From Alistipes sp. (GTDB lineage Bacteria > Bacteroidota > Bacteroidia > Bacteroidales > Rikenellaceae), in the NCBI GenBank assembly GCA_017481925.1, contig JAFUOK010000008.1, forward strand, positions 1 to 64,000: 64,000 bases of DNA, in the 5' to 3' direction. Both the position numbers and the translations under genes were made by a program. Below are positions 25,525-33,682 of this stretch, one piece after another; position 1 is the first letter of the stretch; each line of letters starts with the position of its first letter. Under the pieces are notes generated by a model. It saw only the letters and a program-made list of their open reading frames with translations, was not told the DNA's origin and did no database searches.

Positions 25525-26295
25525 CTAATAAATAAAGGGTATTATGCGCTTGCGTTTTAATGAGGTAAACTCCTCGCCAAACTCTCTCTCATAACGTTTG
25601 TATAACGATGCCGAGCGGGGTGCAAGATTGGCAAATGTCCACAGCACGAACACCGCGCCTGCCCACGACCACGAAGCAATGGCAAAGCCTGTCCACTCGA
25701 CCAGCTCACCGAAGTAGTTTGCCGACGATACGTAGCGGAACATTCCGCCACGGGGTATATAGTGGCGCGTATCGCCCTCCTTGCGCAGGTGGCGGATGAT
25801 GTAGTCGGCCTGCCAATTGATAAACATACCAGCAAAGAAGACCACAGCACCGATATAAATAAAGGGTCGTGAGAACCAGTCGGCATAATATCCCTCGGGC
25901 GAGAGGTAGAATATCCAGCCGCCCTGCATCAGAGCGTTGAGCGTATTAAAGACAAATCCCATAGCCACAATACCGAGTGGCATCTTCGAACGTCCTCGCA
26001 TCAGCAACGGAAAAACAAACGAACGCTGGAAGTAGTGCAGCTGAAACATCGCAAAGAGTGCGAGCGGAGCCATCTCCCACTGTCTGTCGGACAACGCCCA
26101 CAGCACCGTCATAGCCACAAACACGGGCGACTCCATAACGACCCACCCCACCTTATTTGGCACGGGCGGTCCGTAGCGGCGGTCGAACAGATAGCCATAA
26201 CCCGCCTCAAAAAAGTGCAGAGCAACAAAAACCACCACGGCTATTGCGGCCATCACCCACAGGAAATTTGTATATAAAGCGAGCAGGTTATCCAT
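25525..26295 (-). CDS. 3-oxo-5-alpha-steroid 4-dehydrogenase (SRD5A)-like membrane reductase
   Basis: 256 aa, about six hydrophobic helices. The C-terminal domain matches the steroid 5-alpha-reductase signature closely: YIPRGGMFRYVSSANYFGEL, VEWTGFAIASW and LYKRYEREFGEEFTSLKRKR then IIPFIY at the end. The family uses NADPH to saturate the delta-4 bond of 3-oxo-4-ene steroids (or related enoyl lipids). I chose the ATG at 26295; the longer frame crosses the -7 box at 26322-26329 and the next gene's terminator. It is the first gene of the triad with the ene-reductase and SDR. Confidence 0.87.
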   Translation of the reverse strand: MDNLLALYTNFLWVMAAIAVVVFVALHFFEAGYGYLFDRRYGPPVPNKVGWVVMESPVFVAMTVLWALSDRQWEMAPLALFAMFQLHYFQRSFVFPLLMRGRSKMPLGIVAMGFVFNTLNALMQGGWIFYLSPEGYYADWFSRPFIYIGAVVFFAGMFINWQADYIIRHLRKEGDTRHYIPRGGMFRYVSSANYFGELVEWTGFAIASWSWAGAVFVLWTFANLAPRSASLYKRYEREFGEEFTSLKRKRIIPFIY

Positions 26296-26321
26296 AAACG
26301 TGCGAAATTTATCAACGAATA

Positions 26322-26329
26322 CAAAGGTA
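26322..26329 (-). promoter_or_regulatory. -7 box for the steroid-reductase-like operon
   Basis: TACCTTTG on the minus strand, 27 nt before the ATG at 26295. No clear -33 was seen. Confidence 0.55.
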
Positions 26330-26406
26330 CAAAAATTTGCGAACAATATTTCTTCACCGTCACTCTTTTTCACATTCACGCTACATAAATGCTCCAAATA
26401 GAACAT

Positions 26407-26441
26407 AAAAAAAGTTGCCCGACCCATTCGGGGTCGAGCAA
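26407..26441 (-). terminator. Terminator of the TIM-barrel isomerase operon
   Basis: Minus-strand GTTGCTCGACCC / GGGTCGGGCAAC stem with 4-nt loop, then seven Ts. It insulates the downstream steroid-reductase-like operon from upstream transcription. Confidence 0.88.
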
Positions 26442-26465
26442 CCTCATTTGCATAACGAACGTGTA

Positions 26466-27326
26466 TTACTTCACGAACTCAGCTGCCTGCAAGTAAGCTG
26501 CGCTCTTGGCAACACCCTCCCACATACGTGCGATACGAGCTGCGGGATCCTCATCCTGGGGACCGCGGGGCATCTCCTGCTCAACAACGAAATCAGAGTA
26601 ACCGTTCTTATAGAACTGATTGAAAATAGCCTCAAAGTCGATCTTGCCGCTCTCGCCGATTACCAGATCGTCCTTGATGTGGAGCATCTTGATACGCTCG
26701 GGATACTTCTGCAAGTAAGCAACGGGATCCTTACCGCCCTGGGTTGTCCAATATACGTCCATCTGGAAGAATACTGACTCAGGATCGGTGTTCTCGATCA
26801 TATACTCCCACTTAACCTGGCCGTCAACAACCTCATACTCGAAAGCGTGGTTGTGGTAACCGAGCTTCAGACCGTACTCCTTAGCCAGAGCACCAACCTT
26901 GTTGAAGTAGTCACATACAGCCTTCAAATCCTCGAGGGTCTCGCCGAGCTTAAAGCTGGGGATAACGCAATACTTTGCACCCATAACATTCAGACCCTCG
27001 AATACGGCACGCCACTGGTTCATAACCTCAGCCTCGTTCTCGGGGTTCATAGCGATTGAGTGGTGAGTAGATACGATCTTCAAGCCGTGCTTGTCGCAAA
27101 GAGCCTTGAACTCTGCTGCGGGCAGACCGAAACACTCGGGGCTGCGAAGAGTCTCAACAACATTGTAACCTGCAGCAGCAACCTTTGCAAGTGATGCATC
27201 AACATCCTTCATATCGCGGTTTACAGAGTAGAGCTGCAAACCAATCTGCTTAGGAGCGGGGGTACAACCCGTCACCATAGAAAGCGCTACCAAAGCGATG
27301 ACAGCAAAAGAGAAAATCTTTTTCAT
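26466..27326 (-). CDS. Sugar phosphate isomerase/epimerase-type TIM-barrel lipoprotein (second of pair)
   Basis: 286 aa with a lipoprotein signal (lipobox MVTGC, Cys21). The AP-endonuclease-2/xylose-isomerase-like TIM barrel is seen in QIGLQLYSVNRDM, GLKIVSTHHSI, GLKLGYHNHAFEYE (metal-binding His/Glu), FFQMDVYWTTQGG, MLHIKDD and FVVEQEMP (Glu). Exported members act on 3-keto or related sugars in Bacteroidota glycan loci, as isomerases or lyases. It is closely related to the upstream neighbour at 27379-28239 and shares its transcript and terminator. Confidence 0.82.
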   Translation of the reverse strand: MKKIFSFAVIALVALSMVTGCTPAPKQIGLQLYSVNRDMKDVDASLAKVAAAGYNVVETLRSPECFGLPAAEFKALCDKHGLKIVSTHHSIAMNPENEAEVMNQWRAVFEGLNVMGAKYCVIPSFKLGETLEDLKAVCDYFNKVGALAKEYGLKLGYHNHAFEYEVVDGQVKWEYMIENTDPESVFFQMDVYWTTQGGKDPVAYLQKYPERIKMLHIKDDLVIGESGKIDFEAIFNQFYKNGYSDFVVEQEMPRGPQDEDPAARIARMWEGVAKSAAYLQAAEFVK

Positions 27327-27378
27327 AGACGTGATTTTAATTAATGGATATTAGTGTGTTAAAAATGTGTATCTCCTG

Positions 27379-28239
27379 TTAATATGCGTAGCCCTGCTCC
27401 ACTACAAAGTCGTAGCACTCTTTAAGGCCTGCCCACAACTCCTTCAGGTTACGCTCATTCTCGGCCTCGTCGTCGCCGATGCGGAACGGCAACTCATACT
27501 CTACATATATCTCATTGTAGCCGTTGGCACGATACTGCTTCATAATCTTCTCGAAGTCGATCTTACCGCTACGGCCCAACTCGCGATCATCCTTCAGGTG
27601 CAGCAATTTCACGCGGTCGGGATAGTGCGTAAGGTAGTACATAGGATCATTGCCGCCCATATTATGCACATCGAGTTGCAGGAACATCTTATCCTCGTCG
27701 GTGTGTGCCAGCACGTAGTCGAGCAACAACTCGCCCTCCACCTCGACAAAGTCGCCGGCGTGGTTGTGGTAGCCGAGCATAAGGCCATACTCCTTGGCCA
27801 GCTCGCCCACACGGTTGCAGTAGTCGCAACTTGCCTTCACCTGCACAAGCGTCTGACCGAACGAGTAGCCTGGCATCACGCAATAAGAAGCCCCCATCTC
27901 TCGAAGCGAAGCAAACAGGGCGCGCCACTTATCCATCGTAGCGGCCTCGGCCGTGGGGTCGTTCTGTATTGCAGCGTGGGTTGAAGTGATAGTAAGTGAA
28001 TACTTGTCACACAACGCCTTAAACTCCTCGGCAGAGAGTCCATAGCACTTGGGATTACCACCGCCATTGAGTGTCTCGACTGTGGTATAACCAATCTGCG
28101 AAAGACGCTCCAACGTAGAGGCTATATCGCCCGAGTCCTGATGTACGGAGTAGAGTTGTATGCCCACCTGCGGTTTTGACTGACACGAAACAAGTAGCAG
28201 GGCTGCACTAAATAGGGCAAATAGGATGTTTTTTCTCAT
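27379..28239 (-). CDS. Sugar phosphate isomerase/epimerase-type TIM-barrel lipoprotein (first of pair)
   Basis: 286 aa with a lipoprotein signal (lipobox LLVSC). Same barrel motifs as its neighbour: VGIQLYSVHQDSGD, LTITSTHAAI, GLMLGYHNHAGDF, FLQLDVHNMGG, LLHLKDD and IYVEYELPF. The start at 28239 is preferred over the longer frame because the -7 box is at 28281-28288. The pair arose by tandem duplication; the two are the same length. The substrate is not known; a 3-keto-glycoside pathway role is plausible, as other parts (56717-58027 and 59167-59862) occur in this window. Confidence 0.82.
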   Translation of the reverse strand: MRKNILFALFSAALLLVSCQSKPQVGIQLYSVHQDSGDIASTLERLSQIGYTTVETLNGGGNPKCYGLSAEEFKALCDKYSLTITSTHAAIQNDPTAEAATMDKWRALFASLREMGASYCVMPGYSFGQTLVQVKASCDYCNRVGELAKEYGLMLGYHNHAGDFVEVEGELLLDYVLAHTDEDKMFLQLDVHNMGGNDPMYYLTHYPDRVKLLHLKDDRELGRSGKIDFEKIMKQYRANGYNEIYVEYELPFRIGDDEAENERNLKELWAGLKECYDFVVEQGYAY

Positions 28240-28280
28240 AGTTTTTCGGCTACAGACGCCTTTTTGCGCCATAGATAGAA

Positions 28281-28288
28281 CAAAAGTA
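28281..28288 (-). promoter_or_regulatory. -7 box for the TIM-barrel isomerase pair
   Basis: TACTTTTG on the minus strand, 42 nt before the ATG at 28239. Confidence 0.5.
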
Positions 28289-28332
28289 CTAAAAAAAGAG
28301 AGATAAAGGTATATTTTGACGCTTATTTTTAC

Positions 28333-28340
28333 TATTTTTG
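28333..28340 (+). promoter_or_regulatory. -7 box for the phosphofructokinase gene
   Basis: TATTTTTG matches TAnnTTTG and lies 45 nt before the ATG at 28385. Confidence 0.5.
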
Positions 28341-28384
28341 TGGAAGTTTTCGAAACATTAATTTTTAAAACAGAATATCACACT

Positions 28385-29617
28385 ATGAAAGAGGCTATTG
28401 CTATTCTTACAGGTGGCGGTCCCGCACCTGGTATGAACACTGTTGTAGGTAGCGTTGCAAAGACGTTCCTTGCTAAGGGTTATCGTGTAATCGGTTTGCA
28501 CTACGGTTATTCAGGTCTTTTCAATCCCAATCCCCGTTTCGAGGATATGGATTTCGTGAAGGCTGACTTCATCTTCAACCAGGGTGGTTCATACCTGACT
28601 ATGAGCCGTTTCAAGCCCACCGACAAGGACTTCGAGGAGAACTTCAACCTCTCATTCTTCCAGGACAACAACATCAAGTTGCTCGTAACCGTAGGTGGTG
28701 ATGACACAGCTTCTACAGCTAACCGTATCGCTAAGTTCCTCGAGGCTAAGCAGTACCCCATCGCCAACATCCACGTTCCCAAGACTATCGACAACGACCT
28801 CCCCTTGCCCGCAGGTTCGCCCACATTCGGCTACCAGTCAGCTAAGGAGGGTGGTACCGTTATCGGTCGTGCCGTATATAACGACGCTCGCACATCAGCT
28901 AACTGGTTCGTTGTAGCAGCTATGGGTCGTTCGGCTGGTCACCTTGCATTCGGTATCGGCTCTGCTTGCCACTATCCTATGATCGTTATCCCCGAGATGT
29001 TCAACAAGAGTGAGATCACCATCGAGAAGATCGTAAACCTTGTTATCTCATCTATCATCAAGCGTAAGATTATGGGTATCGACTACGGTGTTGCAATGAT
29101 CTCTGAGGGTGTATTCCACGCTCTCTCTGATGAGGAGATCCGCAACTCTGGTATCAACTTCACCTACGACGATCACGGTCACCCCGAGCTCGGTAAGGTA
29201 TCGAAGGCTAACATCTTCAACGAACTCTTGGAGAACAAGCTCAAGGAGCTCGGTATCAAGGTTAAGTCTCGTCCCGTAGAGATCGGTTACGAGGTACGTT
29301 GCCAGACTCCTATCGCTTACGACCTGGTTTACTGCTCTGAGTTGGGTATGGGTGTATATAAGCTCTTCTCTGAGGGCAAGACCGGCTGTATGGTTTACAT
29401 CTCACAGGACGGTTTCGTATCACCTCTCTACTTGAAGGATTTGCAGGATCCCACCACAGGCAAGATTCCTCCCCGTCTGGTAAACGTAGAGTCAGACAAG
29501 ATTCAGCAGGTTATCAACAACCTCTTGCACTATGTAACTCCCGAGGATTACGAGGCTGCAAAGGCTTACGTTGCTAACCCCGAGGCTTATGACTTCAAGA
29601 AGATCTTGAACTGGTAA
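28385..29617 (+). CDS. pfp: Phosphofructokinase, pyrophosphate-dependent type
   Basis: 410 aa. It phosphorylates fructose 6-phosphate in glycolysis. The family loop GGGPAPGMN is at the N-terminus. GGDDTAST has Asp in place of the Gly of ATP-dependent enzymes (GGDGS), and PKTIDND has the Lys found in PPi-dependent ones (GTIDND in ATP types); both changes predict pyrophosphate as donor, making the step reversible. MGRSAGHLA supplies substrate contacts. Codon usage favours highly expressed codons. Start at 28385 (MKEAIAILTGG); longer frame rejected because of the -7 box at 28333-28340. Confidence 0.9.
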   Translation: MKEAIAILTGGGPAPGMNTVVGSVAKTFLAKGYRVIGLHYGYSGLFNPNPRFEDMDFVKADFIFNQGGSYLTMSRFKPTDKDFEENFNLSFFQDNNIKLLVTVGGDDTASTANRIAKFLEAKQYPIANIHVPKTIDNDLPLPAGSPTFGYQSAKEGGTVIGRAVYNDARTSANWFVVAAMGRSAGHLAFGIGSACHYPMIVIPEMFNKSEITIEKIVNLVISSIIKRKIMGIDYGVAMISEGVFHALSDEEIRNSGINFTYDDHGHPELGKVSKANIFNELLENKLKELGIKVKSRPVEIGYEVRCQTPIAYDLVYCSELGMGVYKLFSEGKTGCMVYISQDGFVSPLYLKDLQDPTTGKIPPRLVNVESDKIQQVINNLLHYVTPEDYEAAKAYVANPEAYDFKKILNW

Positions 29618-29633
29618 TCCAGACCTCAATAGA

Positions 29634-29673
29634 CAAAAACACCGCACTCCGTTTGGATTGCGGTGTTTTTTTA
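29634..29673. terminator. Bidirectional terminator
   Basis: AAACACCGCA / TGCGGTGTTT stem with an internal loop of about 12 nt, A run before and seven Ts after. It lies between convergent pfp and SLOG genes. Confidence 0.85.
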
Positions 29674-29680
29674 TTTTATC

Positions 29681-30193
29681 CTAAAATTCTAATTCAAGTT
29701 GTGCATCGGGGTATAAATTCACCACCTCTACCCTGCTGTGCCGTGCCCGCCGCACGGTATATGCCGTGCCTCCGTGCCTCTCACTATCCCACCACGCCAC
29801 AACTACCGAGGCATTATCGACCAGATAGTCATTGCGGCGCATATAGGCTCCCGCCTCCTCGTCGCTCACCACTACGTGCTCCGTGGCCGCCGCCAGCACC
29901 CTGTCGTACAACTCACGATCCTCACCCGAGAACAACTCCCGAAAACCACCGAAAGGCTCCACAGCAACCAAATCTATATAAGGAAACTCCTGCTGAAGCT
30001 CCATAACGGCGCATCCTGCCGCAAGGTCGAAGCCCCACGACATACCACACAGAAAGCGCGAGAAACCCCGCTCGTGCAGATCACGCACCACACGACGCAG
30101 TTCGTCATCAGCCTCGCCTCGATACGTGCGACGTCCCGTGAATGCCACCGTGCAGCAGCGTTTGCCTTGCAGTATATCGAAAATGGTCTCCAT
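29681..30193 (-). CDS. SLOG-family (DUF1273-like) nucleotide-binding protein
   Basis: 170 aa starting METIFDIL. A Rossmann-like SLOG fold is suggested by VAFTGRRTYRGEADDE (phosphate-binding GRR), FLCGMSWGFDLAAG (GxxxGxD pattern), VEPFGGFRELF and a late VVAWWDSERHGGTAYTVRRA. YpsA/DUF1273-type SLOG proteins bind nucleotides or their derivatives; the function is unclear. Monocistronic, facing pfp through a shared terminator. A longer start 9 codons upstream exists but adds non-conserved residues. Confidence 0.7.
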   Translation of the reverse strand: METIFDILQGKRCCTVAFTGRRTYRGEADDELRRVVRDLHERGFSRFLCGMSWGFDLAAGCAVMELQQEFPYIDLVAVEPFGGFRELFSGEDRELYDRVLAAATEHVVVSDEEAGAYMRRNDYLVDNASVVVAWWDSERHGGTAYTVRRARHSRVEVVNLYPDAQLELEF

Positions 30194-30283
30194 CGAAAAA
30201 AAGATTAATCGGCAGAACAAATATAATCGTTATGGCTCGGATTTTGCAACTTTTCTTTCTGAATTTTAAAACTTATAGGCTTT

Positions 30284-30457
30284 ATGAAACATTCAGGTAT
30301 CTGCACTTTGGTCTCATTTTTGGGAGGTATGCTCGTAGGTTCGGTCGTAACGATGCTCGTAACACCGCAGTCGGGACCCGAACTACGCACTAAGATTCGC
30401 GATTACGTCGATCAGGAGACAGAGAAGATTCGTTGCCACTGCGGTGACGAGAAGTAA
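30284..30457 (+). CDS. YtxH-like small membrane protein
   Basis: 57 aa, starting MKHSGICTLVSFLGGMLVGS. One N-terminal transmembrane helix (residues 7-27), followed by the YtxH signature LVTPQSGPELRTKIRDYV (TPxSGxExR). It ends in a Cys-x-Cys (IRCHCGDEK). YtxH proteins are small envelope-stress-associated membrane proteins of unknown mechanism. The holin/YqjE-like gene follows 19 nt downstream, a pairing that is common in Bacteroidota. Confidence 0.8.
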   Translation: MKHSGICTLVSFLGGMLVGSVVTMLVTPQSGPELRTKIRDYVDQETEKIRCHCGDEK

Positions 30458-30476
30458 CAGCTGAAACGCAGAACGT

Positions 30477-30806
30477 ATGCAGGAACGTAAACCACAGAGC
30501 CACGGGCATCTTGCCCCGCTCATCTACTTCGGTGCTACAGCCTGTTTGGCAGCCCTGATGCTGATTGTGACAGTAGTCATCTGGCTGGCCGAGGCGATAG
30601 GCTCCGCACGATGGGCGACACTCATTGTAGGCTCGTTCTTCCTCTTTGTGGCTTGGCTCATATATATGCTGGCGGTGCGTCCCGCGTTGGACTATATCCG
30701 CAACCGCCTCGACACTATATACGATGTCGCCTACGCCGTGCAGAACGGCTACAAGAGAGCGTTCGACTTTCTGCTACGGTTTCTTGATCAGATCACACGC
30801 AAATGA
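30477..30806 (+). CDS. Phage-holin/YqjE-like membrane protein
   Basis: 109 aa. Two transmembrane helices (about residues 16-40 and 47-67: LIYFGATACLAALMLIVTVV and ATLIVGSFFLFVAWLIYMLA) followed by an amphipathic C-terminal tail. This is the layout of the 'phage holin family/YqjE' proteins that follow YtxH genes in stress-related operons. The name is historical; no phage genes are nearby. Transcribed with the YtxH gene and followed by a terminator. Confidence 0.7.
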   Translation: MQERKPQSHGHLAPLIYFGATACLAALMLIVTVVIWLAEAIGSARWATLIVGSFFLFVAWLIYMLAVRPALDYIRNRLDTIYDVAYAVQNGYKRAFDFLLRFLDQITRK

Positions 30807-30815
30807 TCGCGTAAG

Positions 30816-30843
30816 GGTCGGCCTTCGGGTCGGCCCTGTTTTA
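30816..30843 (+). terminator. Terminator of the YtxH operon
   Basis: GGGTCGGCC / GGTCGGCCC stem (9 bp including G-U) with TTCG tetraloop, then a short T-rich tail. Confidence 0.7.
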
Positions 30844-30844
30844 T

Positions 30845-30876
30845 AAAAAAGTCCATCCGACCGCAGTCAGATGGAC
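30845..30876 (-). terminator. Terminator of the acyl-CoA dehydrogenase/Etf operon
   Basis: Minus-strand GTCCATC / GATGGAC stem with 12-nt loop, then six Ts. It lies back to back with the YtxH operon terminator. Confidence 0.8.
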
Positions 30877-30923
30877 ATTAAATATACTTTGAAATTGTAT
30901 AACCTTGTTATTACAAATTCTAA

Positions 30924-32648
30924 TTAAAATTGTTCTTGAACCTCGTTGATCAAAGCAACATCGTCAGCCGTTGAGTTCAACACGTAAGCCTCGGCACCTG
31001 CAATGTACCCCTCGGCGAGTTTTGCAAATACCTTTGCATCCGATGCGTACTCCTCAACCTCTGCAGCCTGCTGTGCCAACAGATAGGTGATGATGATATG
31101 ACCTACGCTCTCAACCAGACGGCGTGCGTGGAAATCCTTGAACTGGGGAGCCTCCTTGCTCACCGCCTCAACGTGAGCCACCATAGCCTCAACACGTGCG
31201 CGCAGAGCCTTCATCTTCTCCACGATGGGCTGCATAGCCTCCGTGTAGGTCTGCTCCTCGTAGCGAGAGATCTGCTCCATGAAAGTACCCTTCGTAACGC
31301 CATTGATAGCCGCCACAACCTGCAACTGCGATGTACCCTCGTAGATATTCATAATACGTGCATCGCGATACAGACGCTCGCAAGCATAGTCCTTCATAAA
31401 GCCCGAGCCACCGTGAATCTGAATAGCGTCGTAAGCCAACGAGTTAGCATACTCCGAAGCGAAGAGTTTAACCAGCGGCGTAAAGCCATCGGCCAATCGG
31501 TTATAAAACTTCATCTCCTGACGCTCCTCAGCCTCCAACGAACGCTCGTGAGAGATGTGGGTATATTGCTTATAGACCTCCACGAAACGTGAAGTCTCAT
31601 ACAACAACGCACGTGCGCCACGCAGGCGGGCTCGCATATTGGTGAGCATCTCCGAGATTGCGGGGAACTTGATGATATCCTTACCGAACTGCTGACGCTC
31701 GTGGGCATACTTCAACGCCTCACGGTATGCGGCCTCGCAAAGACCTACCGACTGCGCACCGATACCCAGACGTGCTGCGTTCATCAGCGACATTACGTAC
31801 TTAATCAAGCCCATACGGCGATCACCAACCAACTCGGCGGGTGCATCGGTAAATACCAGCTCACAGGTGGGAGAACCCTTGATACCGAGCTTATTCTCGA
31901 TACGGCGCACCTTCATACCTCCATTGCGCTTATCATAGACGAGCATTGACAGACCACGTGCATCGGTCGTACCCTCCTCGGTACGAGCCAGAACGAGAGA
32001 CACGTCGCCATCGCCATTGGTGATAAAGCGCTTAACGCCATTCAGCAACCATGTCTGACGCTCCTCCGACCATGTAGCCTTCAACATCACAGCACCCAGA
32101 TCAGAACCTGCATCGGGCTCGGTGAGGTCCATAGCGCAGGTTGCACCCTCGCTTACCCAGGTCAGGTACTTCATCTTCTGCTCCTCCGATGCGAACTCGT
32201 TCAGCGTCTCGGCGCAATCCTGCAAACCCCAGATATTCTCGAAACTTGCGTCGGCACGAGACACCATCTCATTAGCCATTACGAAGCACAACAGGGGGAA
32301 ATTCAAGCCCTTGAAGCGGCGAGGCAGCGTAAGACCGCTCAAACCGGCAGCATTCACGGCCTTCATATTCTCCACCGTACCCGAAGCGTAGATCACACGG
32401 TCGTTCTCCACACGGGGGCCCTCCTTATCCACACCCTCGGCATTGGGAGCGATAACGTCGGCACACACCTGGCCGATAATCTCCATCACGCGACGATACG
32501 AATCCATAGCGTCCTCGAAGTTCTGAGGCGCATAGTCGTAAAGATCCTTCTCGGCAAAGCCGCGCTCCTTGAGTTCAACAATCTTTCGCATCAACGGATG
32601 TGAAAGATGATACTGCAAATCTTTATTATCTAAAAAGAAATTAGCCAT
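30924..32648 (-). CDS. Acyl-CoA dehydrogenase
   Basis: 574 aa. Core acyl-CoA dehydrogenase motifs: AMDLTEPDAGSDLGAVMLKA (substrate/FAD loop), GVKRFITNGDGDVS, LGIKGSPTCELVF, RLGIGAQSVGLCEAAY, QIHGGSGFMKDYACERLYRDARI and the catalytic-Glu loop IYEGTSQLQV. Longer than the usual 380 aa because of an extra C-terminal helical domain, as in the very-long-chain type and many Bacteroidota enzymes. It feeds electrons to EtfAB, encoded upstream in the same operon (gap 3 nt). The acyl substrate is not known. Confidence 0.9.
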   Translation of the reverse strand: MANFFLDNKDLQYHLSHPLMRKIVELKERGFAEKDLYDYAPQNFEDAMDSYRRVMEIIGQVCADVIAPNAEGVDKEGPRVENDRVIYASGTVENMKAVNAAGLSGLTLPRRFKGLNFPLLCFVMANEMVSRADASFENIWGLQDCAETLNEFASEEQKMKYLTWVSEGATCAMDLTEPDAGSDLGAVMLKATWSEERQTWLLNGVKRFITNGDGDVSLVLARTEEGTTDARGLSMLVYDKRNGGMKVRRIENKLGIKGSPTCELVFTDAPAELVGDRRMGLIKYVMSLMNAARLGIGAQSVGLCEAAYREALKYAHERQQFGKDIIKFPAISEMLTNMRARLRGARALLYETSRFVEVYKQYTHISHERSLEAEERQEMKFYNRLADGFTPLVKLFASEYANSLAYDAIQIHGGSGFMKDYACERLYRDARIMNIYEGTSQLQVVAAINGVTKGTFMEQISRYEEQTYTEAMQPIVEKMKALRARVEAMVAHVEAVSKEAPQFKDFHARRLVESVGHIIITYLLAQQAAEVEEYASDAKVFAKLAEGYIAGAEAYVLNSTADDVALINEVQEQF

Positions 32649-32651
32649 CTT

Positions 32652-33671
32652 CTACTTTGAGTTTTGCTTGTAATACTTAATCATCTTGGGGATTACCTCC
32701 TCCACCTTGCCTGTAATGGCATAGTCGGCAATCTTGGTAATCGGTGCAGCGGGGTCGCTATTGATCGAGATAATCATCGACGACTGATCCATACCTGCCG
32801 TGTGCTGAATCTGACCCGAGATACCGCAAGCCACATAGAGTTTAGGACGCACCGTAACACCCGTCTGGCCAATCTGACGCTCGTGCTCGCAGAAGCCTGC
32901 ATCGACAGCAGCACGCGAAGCACCTACCTCGGCACCAAGCACCTCGGCCAGATCGTAGCAGAGCTGGAAGCCCTCCTTTGAGCCCATACCGTAACCACCG
33001 GCAACGATAACCGTAGCACCCTTAATGTTGATCTTGCTCTTCTCCATCTGGCGGTCGATGATCGTAACGGCCAAATCCGAGGGAGTGATATACTCCTTCC
33101 AGGCGATAGTCTTAACCTCGCCAGCGGCAGCCACAGCACACTCCTCCTTGCGCATCACACCCTCACGTACGGTTGCCATCTGCGGACGGCAGTCGGGGTT
33201 TACGATCGTAGCGATGATGTTACCACCAAATGCGGGGCGGATCTGATACAACAGATTCTCATACTCCTTACCCGTCTTGGCATCCTTATGAGGGCCAATC
33301 TCGAGCTGCGTACAGTCGGCCGTAAGACCGCTGTGCAGAGCCGATGATACACGGGGTGCGAAGTCACGACCCACGGGCGTAGCACCAAACAATACGATCT
33401 GGGGCTGCTCGGCGCGGATCAAACCACACATCGTTGCAGTGTGGGGCAGGGTGCGGAAGGGAGCAAAGATCTCGTCATCGGCTACCCATACCGTATCGGC
33501 ACCATATTTTGCGAGCGTCTGCTCCAAGCCCGTAACGTTGTGACCCATCACAACAGCCTCCAGCTTAACGCCCAATGTCGAAGCCAACTCACGACCCTTG
33601 GTCAAGAGCTCCAAACTAACGTCGGCCACCTGGCCATCCTCTATTTCGATATATACAAATACGTTATTCAT
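32652..33671 (-). CDS. etfA: Electron transfer flavoprotein alpha subunit
   Basis: 339 aa. The C-terminal FAD domain is clear: VIVAGGYGMGSKEGFQL, GAEVGASRAAVDAGF, RQIGQTGVTVRPKLYVACGISGQIQHTAGM (FAD loop) and IISINSDPAAPITKIADYAITG. The N-terminal domain I is Rossmann-like. It dimerises with EtfB and passes electrons from the acyl-CoA dehydrogenase towards the quinone pool or ferredoxin (partner not seen). Etf beta lies 11 nt upstream, the dehydrogenase 3 nt downstream. Confidence 0.93.
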   Translation of the reverse strand: MNNVFVYIEIEDGQVADVSLELLTKGRELASTLGVKLEAVVMGHNVTGLEQTLAKYGADTVWVADDEIFAPFRTLPHTATMCGLIRAEQPQIVLFGATPVGRDFAPRVSSALHSGLTADCTQLEIGPHKDAKTGKEYENLLYQIRPAFGGNIIATIVNPDCRPQMATVREGVMRKEECAVAAAGEVKTIAWKEYITPSDLAVTIIDRQMEKSKINIKGATVIVAGGYGMGSKEGFQLCYDLAEVLGAEVGASRAAVDAGFCEHERQIGQTGVTVRPKLYVACGISGQIQHTAGMDQSSMIISINSDPAAPITKIADYAITGKVEEVIPKMIKYYKQNSK

Positions 33672-33682
33672 ACTCCTTCCCT

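Noticed and set aside
26296..26427. Longer N-terminus of the 5-alpha-reductase-like protein
   Set aside because: It would cross a -7 box and the neighbouring terminator, and is not membrane-like as the family start should be.
30477..30806. Prophage remnant because of the holin-like name
   Set aside because: No phage, integrase or lysis genes nearby; YtxH plus this protein is a usual chromosomal pair.
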